Below, one piece after another: positions 56,323 through 64,000 of a stretch of DNA of 64,000 nt (the stretch's first letter is position 1; each line of letters opens with the position of its first letter). The stretch covers positions 534,950 through 598,949 of the forward strand of contig NZ_SMBY01000001.1 of assembly GCF_004342665.1 (NCBI RefSeq), given 5' to 3'. Below the pieces are notes generated by a model. It did no database searches. It was given only the letters and a program-made list of their open reading frames with translations, and had not been told where the DNA came from. A program made the translations under genes and the position numbers. The stretch comes from Samsonia erythrinae (lineage in GTDB: Bacteria; Pseudomonadota; Gammaproteobacteria; Enterobacterales; Enterobacteriaceae).

Positions 56323-57282
56323 ATGAAAGCAGCGGTTTATGACGTGGAAGGCGCTCCCGGTGTTCTGAAATATGTCGATATCCCAGATCCGGTCATAGGG
56401 CCTGACGACATCCTGATTTCTGTCGAGGCTATCTCGATTGAAGGTGGAGATCTGATCAACCGCCGTTCAACTCCGCCGCCTCTTCCTTCATGGGTCGTCG
56501 GCTACGCGGCCGCGGGCACAGTTGTTGCAGTCGGATCGAAAGTCCGTAGCCGTACGGTTGGGGACAGAGTCGCTGCTTTTAACATGCAGGGATCACATGC
56601 GGAGCTTTGGGCTGTGCCCGCGGAACGAACCTGGCTTATACCAGATGGGGTGGATACGGCAGAAGCGGCGGTGTTACCGATTTCTTTTGGAACCGCGCAT
56701 CATTGCCTTTTCACACGAGGCATGCTCCGGCACGGAGAAACCGTCCTTATTCAGGCAGCGGCTGGTGGCGTGGGGCTCGCGGCTGTTCAACTTGCCTCGC
56801 AAGCAGGCGCAACGGTCATCGCCGTGGCAAGCGGAACGCAGCGAAGAAGCCGGTTGCTTGAACTTGGTGCCGATCATGTCGTGGATCGTGCAGAGAATAA
56901 CGTCGTGGACAGTGTCCGACAGTACACCCATGGCACCGGTGTTGACCTCGTCATCGATCCGGTGGGGACGACGTTGCCTGCTTCGCTTTCTGCACTTGCT
57001 CCGGAAGGACGTCTCGTCTTCGTCGGTAATGCGGGCGGTGGCAGTCTGACTGTCGACTTGTGGCCGCCAATGCAGTCTAACCAGACACTCATGGGGGTAT
57101 TCATGGGACCCCTTTTTGAAAGGCCCGGAGTTCGGGCAAGTGTGGACGACATATTGCAGGCTGTAGCAGCAGGGCGCATCAGGGTTGTCATTGACCGCAT
57201 CTTCCCCCTGGCTAACGCTGCCGTGGCCCACGAATTCGCCGAGACAGCGAAACCGCTTGGCCGCATCGTTATGAAGCCATGA
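56323..57282 (+). CDS. Quinone oxidoreductase-like medium-chain dehydrogenase
   Basis: A 319-residue MDR-family NADPH reductase: MKAAVYDVEGAPGVLKYVDIP, VGYAAAGTVVAVGSKV, and the cofactor motif AAAGGVGLAAVQLA. It lacks the zinc-binding cysteines of alcohol dehydrogenases, so it belongs with the quinone/enone reductases. An AGGAAAATTT site lies before ATG. It is 149 bases after the RidA gene in the same direction; both may answer to the LysR protein. Confidence 0.88.
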   Translation: MKAAVYDVEGAPGVLKYVDIPDPVIGPDDILISVEAISIEGGDLINRRSTPPPLPSWVVGYAAAGTVVAVGSKVRSRTVGDRVAAFNMQGSHAELWAVPAERTWLIPDGVDTAEAAVLPISFGTAHHCLFTRGMLRHGETVLIQAAAGGVGLAAVQLASQAGATVIAVASGTQRRSRLLELGADHVVDRAENNVVDSVRQYTHGTGVDLVIDPVGTTLPASLSALAPEGRLVFVGNAGGGSLTVDLWPPMQSNQTLMGVFMGPLFERPGVRASVDDILQAVAAGRIRVVIDRIFPLANAAVAHEFAETAKPLGRIVMKP

Positions 57283-57359
57283 GGCGCGTTTGACCACTAT
57301 GAGTGCGCTGGACTAATTACTTGGTTCTGGTGTTAAGGCTAAGTTCAGGGGGGACTACA

Positions 57360-57562
57360 GCAATGCTGGCGGGCGTCGGCCAGAGAGACATCAGGGTAGG
57401 CACCTAAGCCGAGGCGTGATTCTTTTCTTTGATGCGATATTTGAGATACCAGAGACGTGAACCGCCTGGATTGACCAAAAGGTACAGGCCGTGAGAATCA
57501 GAAACTTTGAAGGGCTTTGCGGATGATTTTAAGTTGCGGATTTTTGAGTCGTTAAGAGACAT
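57360..57562 (-). pseudogene. Tyrosine integrase N-terminal fragment with frameshift (copy 3)
   Basis: On the minus strand ATG 57562 opens MSLNDSKIRNLKSSAKPFK, then SDSHGLYLLVNPGGSRLWYLKYR. After a one-frame shift it continues as SRLGLGAYPDVSLADARQ. This is the N-terminus of a P4-type integrase (about 400 residues when whole). It lies 175 bases from the 3' end of the tRNA-Asn gene, in the usual orientation for an island inserted there. Confidence 0.82.
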
Positions 57563-57695
57563 TTGGGGGTCACTCCGTCATCGAACCCACCTGACCCCAA
57601 ATCTGACCACCAAATTCTCCCGATGCGGAGGGGACACTGAAAATGTATCGGGAACGCTTTGTTCCTGAAATTATTCAATAAAAGGATGAAAAGCA

Positions 57696-57729
57696 AAAAT
57701 CCCGCTTAAGCTTCCTTAAGCGGGATTTT
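57696..57729 (-). terminator. Terminator downstream of tRNA-Asn
   Basis: Fifteen-base perfect arms AAAATCCCGCTTAAG/CTTAAGCGGGATTTT with a four-base loop, beginning eight bases past the tRNA 3' end. Confidence 0.9.
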
Positions 57730-57736
57730 CTAAATC

Positions 57737-57812
57737 TGGCTCCTCTGACTGGACTCGAACCAGTGACATACGGATTAACAGTCCGCCGTTCTACCGACTG
57801 AACTACAGAGGA
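57737..57812 (-). tRNA. tRNA-Asn (GTT)
   Basis: The 76-nt cloverleaf reads TCCTCTGTAGTTCAGTCGG..., with anticodon GTT in CTGTTAA, T-loop GGTTCGAGTCC, and encoded 3' CCA. Acceptor arms TCCTCTG and CAGAGGA pair. Asn tRNA genes are common integration sites for genomic islands, and an integrase remnant flanks it on its 3' side. Confidence 0.97.
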
Positions 57813-57993
57813 ATCGTGTGAACGGGGCGCATGATAACGGCGCGTGCTACGTATGTCAAAGGCGGAAACCACTAAATCACACCGTTCGGTGAGAGAATGT
57901 GCAATTTGCCGATATTTTTGGCAATGATCGACGGTTGTTCGTGTCTTCTGTTTTCATTGCGTGGCAACAATGACCGCATCCCGAAAGTAGAAC

Positions 57994-58011
57994 CGGGAGC
58001 AAACGCTCCCG
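57994..58011 (-). terminator. Hairpin after afuC
   Basis: Seven-base arms CGGGAGC/GCTCCCG with an AAAC loop, about 25 bases after the afuC stop. It lacks a clear T-run. Confidence 0.5.
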
Positions 58012-58036
58012 ATATAAACGGATCCGTTGGCAGAAT

Positions 58037-59095
58037 TTACCGCTCGGACAGCACAAACATGCCGTAAGGGTGGATTTGCAGGTAGTAACTGTCACCCGGA
58101 TTCGGCTGAAGCTGGGTAGCGTTAACCTGCAACAGCAGCGACTGCCCGTGCCAGTCCACCTGCACTTCATATTGTGGCCCCATGTAGGCGACCTGTGTGA
58201 TGGTGCAGCGCTGGCTTTCCTCACCCTGATGGCTGAGCGTGATGGCTTCCGGGCGAATTCCGACGGTGGATTCGTTTAACCCGGCGGCAAACCCGTCGGG
58301 ACGCGGAATGAGGTAGCCATAGATGTTCACGCTCTCGGCGGTGAAGGTGGCGGGGAAGATATTGGCGTCCCCCATAAAACTGGCCATGAAGCGGGAAGCC
58401 GGCTGGCGGTAGAGCGCCTGCGGTGCGCCTAACTGCATGATTTTGCCTTTGTTCATCACCAGAACCATGTCGGACACCGCAAAGGCTTCGCTCTGGTCGT
58501 GCGTGACGTACAGCGAGGTGATGTTGAACTGCTGCTGAAGCTCGCGAATTTTCTCACGCATACTACGGCGCAGGTTGGCATCGAGGTTACTCAACGGCTC
58601 ATCGAACAGCAGGACTTTAGGTTTGAGGATCAGCGCGCGCGCCAGAGCGACACGCTGTTGCTGCCCGCCGGAAATCTGGTCGACGTAGCGATCTTCAAAC
58701 CCTTCCAGATCGACCAGCGCCAGCGCTTCTTTTACCCGCTGATGGATTTCCGCCTTCGGGCGACCGAGCATTTTCAGCCCGTAACCGATGTTTTCTCCCA
58801 GCGACATATGGGGGAAGAGGGCGTAAGACTGGAACACCATGCAGATATCGCGCTGTTGAATGGAACGGTCCGTGACGTCTTCGCCGTCGATGAAAATCTG
58901 ACCCTCGGTAGGTTTTTCCAGCCCGGCGACCAGTCGGAGCACCGTGGTTTTGCCACAGCCAGACGGCCCCAGCAGCGTGACCATTTTCCCCTGTGGGATC
59001 GCCAGATTCAAATCGTCAATGACGGTGTTGTTGCCGAAACGTTTAGTGACGTGCTTCAGTTCAACAAAGTTTTTTTCTGTATTCAAGGTAATCAC
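58037..59095 (-). CDS. afuC: Hexose-phosphate (ferric-type) ABC transporter ATPase AfuC
   Basis: A 352-residue ATPase: [20 protein letters not shown], Walker [58 protein letters not shown], and a C-terminal TOBE region ([20 protein letters not shown]). It is close to E. coli AfuC over its full length, as I remember that sequence. AfuABC was annotated as an iron transporter, but the Actinobacillus system imports hexose phosphates, and the neighbouring uhpC supports that. It starts five bases after afuB ends. Confidence 0.92.
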   Translation of the reverse strand: MITLNTEKNFVELKHVTKRFGNNTVIDDLNLAIPQGKMVTLLGPSGCGKTTVLRLVAGLEKPTEGQIFIDGEDVTDRSIQQRDICMVFQSYALFPHMSLGENIGYGLKMLGRPKAEIHQRVKEALALVDLEGFEDRYVDQISGGQQQRVALARALILKPKVLLFDEPLSNLDANLRRSMREKIRELQQQFNITSLYVTHDQSEAFAVSDMVLVMNKGKIMQLGAPQALYRQPASRFMASFMGDANIFPATFTAESVNIYGYLIPRPDGFAAGLNESTVGIRPEAITLSHQGEESQRCTITQVAYMGPQYEVQVDWHGQSLLLQVNATQLQPNPGDSYYLQIHPYGMFVLSER

Positions 59096-59100
59096 TCCGC

Positions 59101-61179
59101 TTAGTCACTATTCTTGGCTTTTGAGCGGGAAACCCGCGCTTCGCCGACCAGATAATCGAACAGGAAAATAATGGCCAGCATGACCACAATCAGGATGGAA
59201 CCGTAGGCAATCGCCATACCGTATTCGCCATCTTCCACGCGGTTGAGAATATAAGACGTGGCGACGCGGGTATCTGGGGTGACCAGAAAGATGATGGCGC
59301 TGACGGTGGTAATGGCGCGCACAAAACTGTAAATCAGCGCGGACAGAATGGCAGGACGCAGCAGCGGGAGCAAAATATAGAACACCGTGCGCATCGACCC
59401 TGCCCTCAGGCTGAGCGACGCCTCGTCCAGCGATTTATCCAACTGCCCCAGCCCGGCGATACCCGCGCGAATGCCGACCGGCACGTTGCGCATCACCATC
59501 GAGATGATGACGATCGCCGCCGTTCCTGTTAAGTAAACCGGCGCGCTGTTAAAGGCCAGAATGTAAGACACACCGGCAACGGTGCCCGGTACGGCAAAGC
59601 ACAACATGGTGGTGAACTCGATGGCTTTCTTGCCGTAGAACTGCTGGCGCACCACGATGTAGGCGATAAGCAGCCCGAACAGGGCCGTAATCGGCGCGGC
59701 GATGCCCGCGAACAGCAGCGTATCCAGCAGGGAAGGCCAGGCGCCGTCGCTAAAGCCTTGTCCGAACAGCTTGCTGAAGTTCGCCAGCGTCAGGGTGTAA
59801 TCCACGCCCCAGTTAACGGTGAAGCTGCCGTAGAAAATGCTGCCGTAGAGTAGAACGTTAAAGGCAATCCAGACATAGAGCAGAATGCTGACGATCCACA
59901 CCAGCGAAACAGGCAGCGGCTGCACGTCGCCGCGGTAGGATTTACCGGAAATCGTGACGTAAGAGCGTTTACCGATCCACAGATATTGCACGCAGAACAC
60001 CGCCAGCGAGAACAGCAGCAAAACAACGCCGAGCGTGCTGGCCGACTGGTAATCCAGCTGCGCTCCGGTGATGTAGAAGTAAATCTGGGTGGCGAGCACG
60101 TCGAAGTTGCCGCCCAGCACCAGCGGGTTGCTGAAATCGGCCAACGACTGGACGATCACGATCAGAAACGAGTTGGCCAGCGCCGGTTTCAGCAAGGGCA
60201 GGAAAATCCGCTGAAAGGTCTGATAGCGGTTGGCACGCAGCGTGTATGAGGCTTCTTCCAGCGACGGATGAATGGTCTTCATCGCGCCTTCCAGGATCAT
60301 AAACGACATGGGCGTGAAGGCGAGCACCTGCGCCAGCCAGATACCAGTAAACCCATACAGCCAGTTGGTGTTCGTCAGGCCGAACCAATCCACCATCAGT
60401 TCTGTGACATAACCGGAGCGGCCCATCATCAGCGTCACGCCTAACCCAACCACAAACGGCGGCGTAACGATCGGTAGTATGGAGAAAATGCGGCCAATAA
60501 TTGCGGAGCGACGGGCGATGCGCGACGTGTAGATCGCCAGCACCATGCCGAAGAACGTACAGCCGATACCGACGGCGACCGACAGCAGGAAGGAGTTCCA
60601 GATCACCCGTAAAATGTGCGTCTGACCCAGAACCTGCATAAAGGCCAGCGGCGCGAATTCACCGCTGTCGTTGGTGAACATCGGGATAAAGATGGCAATG
60701 CTGGGATAAAGAATAAACACGCCAATCAGCGCGATGATGCTGATGAGCGAGCCGATGACGAAGCGATCGCCACCCAACCAGTCCAGCCTAGAGAGCGCCA
60801 GCGTAATAATCGCGCTCAGCGCGATAAACAGCACGATAGTGCCATAGCCCATTCCGCGCCCTTCTACCGTGGCACTGATGACCACAAAGAGGGCGCAGAA
60901 CAGGGCGTAAATGGCATCAAAACGGTGGCGACTACGCTGTTTCCGGCCGGGCGTAAACAGCGGACGCGCCAGCAGCCCCAATGGGAACAGGAACCAAAGC
61001 AGGCTGATATTCAGGTTCGACCAGCTGTAGGCCGCCAGCAGTTCATCGTGTGAGGCATCAAACAGGCCGTAATCCAGGCTCCACGCTGGCAGCAGCAAAA
61101 ATGTTGCCGCAATCAGCGCCAGCCACAGGAAAACAGGATCCCGCTCAGGCGTGGGTGAAAGCGTTCGTGTGTGTGACAT
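59101..61179 (-). CDS. afuB: ABC transporter permease AfuB (two-domain)
   Basis: A 692-residue inner-membrane protein with two permease halves, about twelve to fourteen helices. EAA loops occur as [27 protein letters not shown] and [27 protein letters not shown] chose ATG 61179 ([14 protein letters not shown]), preceded by CAGGGAACCCT; the longer frame from 61248 has no site. It is separated from afuA by 172 bases holding a long hairpin. Confidence 0.92.
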   Translation of the reverse strand: MSHTRTLSPTPERDPVFLWLALIAATFLLLPAWSLDYGLFDASHDELLAAYSWSNLNISLLWFLFPLGLLARPLFTPGRKQRSRHRFDAIYALFCALFVVISATVEGRGMGYGTIVLFIALSAIITLALSRLDWLGGDRFVIGSLISIIALIGVFILYPSIAIFIPMFTNDSGEFAPLAFMQVLGQTHILRVIWNSFLLSVAVGIGCTFFGMVLAIYTSRIARRSAIIGRIFSILPIVTPPFVVGLGVTLMMGRSGYVTELMVDWFGLTNTNWLYGFTGIWLAQVLAFTPMSFMILEGAMKTIHPSLEEASYTLRANRYQTFQRIFLPLLKPALANSFLIVIVQSLADFSNPLVLGGNFDVLATQIYFYITGAQLDYQSASTLGVVLLLFSLAVFCVQYLWIGKRSYVTISGKSYRGDVQPLPVSLVWIVSILLYVWIAFNVLLYGSIFYGSFTVNWGVDYTLTLANFSKLFGQGFSDGAWPSLLDTLLFAGIAAPITALFGLLIAYIVVRQQFYGKKAIEFTTMLCFAVPGTVAGVSYILAFNSAPVYLTGTAAIVIISMVMRNVPVGIRAGIAGLGQLDKSLDEASLSLRAGSMRTVFYILLPLLRPAILSALIYSFVRAITTVSAIIFLVTPDTRVATSYILNRVEDGEYGMAIAYGSILIVVMLAIIFLFDYLVGEARVSRSKAKNSD

Positions 61180-61275
61180 AGGGTTCCCTGGTACATGCAA
61201 TGTTGTTTTATGAGATTGAATCGCCGCCGATATGGAATGGAGACTCATCGTGAGCCATGGTCAGGCAGCGATGCT

Positions 61276-61325
61276 GGGAACACGGCGTTAAGCGACATCC
61301 CCATGCGCTTTTCCGCCGTGTTCCC
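61276..61325 (-). promoter_or_regulatory. Intercistronic hairpin between afuA and afuB
   Basis: Perfect 12-base arms GGGAACACGGCG/CGCCGTGTTCCC enclose 26 bases, starting 27 bases after the afuA stop. No T-run follows on the minus strand. Such hairpins often protect the binding-protein mRNA and give it higher output than the permease. Confidence 0.55.
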
Positions 61326-61351
61326 GAGTGAATCTAGGGTAATGACGGCGA

Positions 61352-62386
61352 TTATTTCCCCATTTTCACTTCGTTAACCCACTTGGAAATCAGCGCTTTA
61401 CGCACGTCTGCCGCGCCGTATTTATCCATGTCGTAGTTGATCAGCTTCAGATCCTGCAACTTCAGCGACAGCGGGGACGCTTCGGCAGTGGTGTTGGTCA
61501 GGATCTGGTAGGACTGGCCTTTCTTCCAGGAGAGTTCCTGCGCTTCTTTCGACAGCGCCCAGTCAACGAACAGTCTGGCGTTATCCATGTTGCGCGCGCC
61601 TTTCAGGATGCTGACGCCGCCGATTTCGTAACCGGTGCCTTCACACGGGGAGACCAGCGTCAGCGGCGCGCCTTTTTCTTTTTCCAGCGAATAGTCATGC
61701 AGGAAGCCGATGCCGATGGCGGTTTCCCCTCGTGCGGCGTTGCGTGCCGGGGCGATGCCGGACTTGGTGTACTGCGACACGTTGGCGTTCAGTTTCTTCA
61801 GATAATCAAAGGCCTGATCTTCGCCCCAAAGCTGGGAGAAGGTTGCCAGCGCGGTGTAAGCTGTACCGGAGCTTTGAGGGTCGGCAATCTGGATCTCGCC
61901 TTTATAGATAGGGTTAGTCAGATCTTTCCAACATTGCGGAACCGGCAGATTTTTCTCTTTCAGGCGGTCGGTGTTGACGCCGAAGCCAAGAATGCCGAGG
62001 TAAACCGCTGACGAGTAGTTACCTTTACGTTTCGCTGGGTCGCGGAACTGCGGCATGATCTGCTCTAGATTCTTAGACTGATAGGGTTCCAGCAGATCCA
62101 TTTCGCCCGCCTGAGATTGCGGATCCAGCGTACCGCCGTACCAGACATCGGCCTGCGGATTTTTCTTCTCCGCGTCGACTTTTGCCAGCGTGCTGCCGGA
62201 ACCGTTGCGGATAAAGGAGGTTTTCACGTTGTATTTTTCACCGAAGGCTTTGGCTTCTTCCTCACAGAAGGCATTGGTGGCGCTACAGTAAATGACGAGA
62301 CGACCTTCAGCGCGCGCGGTGGTGGTGGTCACTGCGGCAACGGTCAGTCCAGCGGCGATGAGGGTCGTTAAGGTATTCAATTTCAT
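61352..62386 (-). CDS. afuA: ABC transporter substrate-binding protein AfuA
   Basis: A 344-residue periplasmic protein with a signal peptide (cut near ARA). It reads GRLVIYCSATNAFCEEEAKAFGEKYNVKTSFIRNGSGSTLAKVDAEKKNPQADVWYGGTLDPQSQ and ADPQSSGTAYTALATF, as in AfuA. It lacks the paired-tyrosine iron site of FbpA-type proteins, in line with sugar phosphate binding. An AAGGAAAAC site precedes ATG 62386; an intergenic repeat sits upstream. Confidence 0.92.
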   Translation of the reverse strand: MKLNTLTTLIAAGLTVAAVTTTTARAEGRLVIYCSATNAFCEEEAKAFGEKYNVKTSFIRNGSGSTLAKVDAEKKNPQADVWYGGTLDPQSQAGEMDLLEPYQSKNLEQIMPQFRDPAKRKGNYSSAVYLGILGFGVNTDRLKEKNLPVPQCWKDLTNPIYKGEIQIADPQSSGTAYTALATFSQLWGEDQAFDYLKKLNANVSQYTKSGIAPARNAARGETAIGIGFLHDYSLEKEKGAPLTLVSPCEGTGYEIGGVSILKGARNMDNARLFVDWALSKEAQELSWKKGQSYQILTNTTAEASPLSLKLQDLKLINYDMDKYGAADVRKALISKWVNEVKMGK

Positions 62387-62403
62387 GATGTTTTCCTTAG
62401 TAT

Positions 62404-62668
<265 letters not shown>

Positions 62669-62687
62669 GAGTTATCGATTGTTATCG

Positions 62688-64000
62688 CTATGGTGATGTC
62701 TTCAAACGTTCCCGGCGGTTGACGCCTGCCATCAGCAGCGGCATCAATAACAGTCCGATGCAGGCTGAAGCCAACGCCAGAAGAGTAAAAAATCCCGACC
62801 ATCCGTAGTGTTGCAGCACCTGTGCCAGCGGCCAGCCCGCCAACGCCGCCCCCAGATAGGCAAACAACGCCAGAAAACCTGTCACCGTGGCGGCGGCATC
62901 CTTATGGCTGTATTCCGTCGCAGCCAGACCAATCAACATCTGTGGCCCAAAAACAAAAAAACCGATACTGAAAAAACAGGCCGCGAGCAGCGAATAGTGG
63001 TGGATCGGCGCCAGCCACAGCGCGGTCATGGTTAAAAACAACCCGAGGGCAAACAGTAAAATCATCGGCGCGCGCTGGCCGCGAAACAGCAGGTCCGAGC
63101 CCCAGCCGGCAAACAGCGCTCCCAGCAATCCCCCCAGTTCAAACAGCGACAGCGTGGCGTTCGCGCTGAGCAGGTTGAAGCCGTGGCTCTCCGACAGCCA
63201 GATGTTCCCCCAGTCATTCAGTGCGATACGGATCAGGTACACCAGAATGTAGGAGAACCCGAGCAGCCAGAGGGTGCGGTTACGCAGAATCGCATCGCGC
63301 AGAATCTGACGCATCGGCATCGGCGGACTCTGCTGCTCCTGACGAATCTCCAGCGCATCGCGTCGCCACTGCCCGACGCTTGGCAACCCCTGTTGTTGCG
63401 GTTTGTCGCACAGTTGCCGGCACAGCCACAGCCCGATAACAATGCCGATAATGCCCGGTACCAGCAGCGCCGCCTGCCATCCCCATTCGGAGGCCAGATA
63501 GCCCGCGAGCAGCGGGACCGCTGCGCCGCCGATATTGATCGACGTATTCCAGCATCCCCACCAGAGGCCGCGCTCATTGCGCGAATACCAACTGCTCAGC
63601 AGTCTGGCGCAGGGGGGCCACCCCCAGCCCTGAAAGAACCCGTTCAGCGCCCAGACAATCAGCAACCCCGTGAGCGACTGGCAGTATATGAACAGAATGT
63701 TCAGCAAGCCGGTTATCATCAGCCCGACGCCCATAAACCAACGCACCTGACTGCGATCGCACACCATGCCGGAAATAAACTTGGATGCGCCGTAACAGAG
63801 GTAAAACAGCGTCCCCAACAGACCGATATCGCCTTTACTTAATCCCAACTCCAACTGCATCACCGGCATCACGAAGTTGACGCTTTTGCGCGTCAGGTAA
63901 AACGTGGCGTAGCCGATGACCATGGAAATCAGCAGCCGAGGCCGCCAGTAGCGATAGCGCTGGCTGATTTGTGTGGGTGAAAGCTGTCCCGTTGGAAACA
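62688..64000 (-). CDS. uhpC: Hexose-phosphate sensor/transporter UhpC (N-terminus cut by window edge)
   Basis: An MFS protein of the organophosphate:phosphate antiporter family. The frame is open to the window edge and reads ISQRYRYWRPRLLISMVIGYATFYLTRKS, so the usual start lies just beyond 64000. SKGDIGLLGTLFYLCYGASKFISG, GWGWPPCARLLSSWYSRNERGLWWGCWN and IGFFVFGPQMLIGLAATEYSHKDAA are UhpC-like. UhpC senses external glucose-6-phosphate and signals to UhpB/UhpA. The neighbour afuABC would be an uptake route. UhpT cannot be fully excluded but the sequence fits UhpC better. Confidence 0.9.
   Translation of the reverse strand, partial: FPTGQLSPTQISQRYRYWRPRLLISMVIGYATFYLTRKSVNFVMPVMQLELGLSKGDIGLLGTLFYLCYGASKFISGMVCDRSQVRWFMGVGLMITGLLNILFIYCQSLTGLLIVWALNGFFQGWGWPPCARLLSSWYSRNERGLWWGCWNTSINIGGAAVPLLAGYLASEWGWQAALLVPGIIGIVIGLWLCRQLCDKPQQQGLPSVGQWRRDALEIRQEQQSPPMPMRQILRDAILRNRTLWLLGFSYILVYLIRIALNDWGNIWLSESHGFNLLSANATLSLFELGGLLGALFAGWGSDLLFRGQRAPMILLFALGLFLTMTALWLAPIHHYSLLAACFFSIGFFVFGPQMLIGLAATEYSHKDAAATVTGFLALFAYLGAALAGWPLAQVLQHYGWSGFFTLLALASACIGLLLMPLLMAGVNRRERLKTSP

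Noticed and set aside
62117..62371. Plus-strand frame opposite the afuA start
   Set aside because: It is the shadow of the AfuA N-terminus and has no independent features.

Overview
The window looks like chromosomal DNA of a plant- or insect-associated member of Enterobacterales, most likely Pectobacteriaceae (Brenneria/Dickeya/Pectobacterium-like). This rests on YjbG/YjbH, Kbp and YidB-family proteins, AfuABC next to UhpC, a Nac-like regulator, and an intergenic repeat of the type common in these genomes. No culture, plasmid or phage replication genes are seen. The taxon call is inference from protein resemblance only.

Layout. 0-3.2 kb: end of yjbG, yjbH (exopolysaccharide-linked outer-membrane protein) and a secreted chorismate mutase. 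3.3-8.4 kb: a partial inositol catabolic block (iolD, iolG, iolE) with palindromic operator candidates and an IS630-family transposase remnant between iolG and iolE. 8.4-11.9 kb: a ferric-iron type ABC transporter on the minus strand with a Fur-box-like site upstream. 12.1-20 kb: a divergent unit of a GntR regulator plus DUF1330 protein facing a six-gene catabolic operon: DUF1185 (AA_synth), alpha/beta hydrolase, flavin reductase with a degenerate Nudix-like tail, luciferase-like monooxygenase, aldehyde dehydrogenase and NCS1 permease. Its logic resembles the Rut pyrimidine pathway, but the genes are not Rut genes and I cannot name the substrate. 20-21.1 kb: kbp and a yidB-like gene. 21.4-27 kb: one AT-rich gene for an 1857-residue DUF4011-SF1 helicase-PD-(D/E)XK nuclease-DUF3320 protein, a probable anti-phage or DNA-processing system.

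27.3-38.2 kb: a DMT exporter, then a 5-oxoproline (pyroglutamate) block. It holds a binding protein, pxpB, pxpC, pxpA, an aminotransferase, a Nac-like LysR regulator, a biotinyl-like protein without the biotin lysine, an SDR, and two permeases plus an ATPase that probably complete the transporter. 38.7-40.2 kb: a deletion-scarred hydroxyarylic acid decarboxylase locus (vdcD-like gene intact, vdcC-like gene missing its N-terminal part, MarR regulator retained).

40.2-57.8 kb looks like a patchwork island. Three fragments of a tyrosine-integrase N-terminus, an IS3-family remnant and a tRNA-Asn (57.7 kb) frame a complete urea amidolyase operon: atzF, uca, gntR, urtABCDE. A sigma-54 promoter candidate lies ahead of it. 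Downstream are an SDR/AraC pair and a LysR/RidA/quinone-oxidoreductase set. The urea operon would import urea, carboxylate it to allophanate, and hydrolyse that to ammonia and CO2. 57.9-64 kb: afuCBA and the start-truncated (window edge) uhpC, a hexose-phosphate uptake and sensing locus. Nitrogen scavenging (urea, 5-oxoproline, the unnamed heterocycle-like operon) is the recurring theme.
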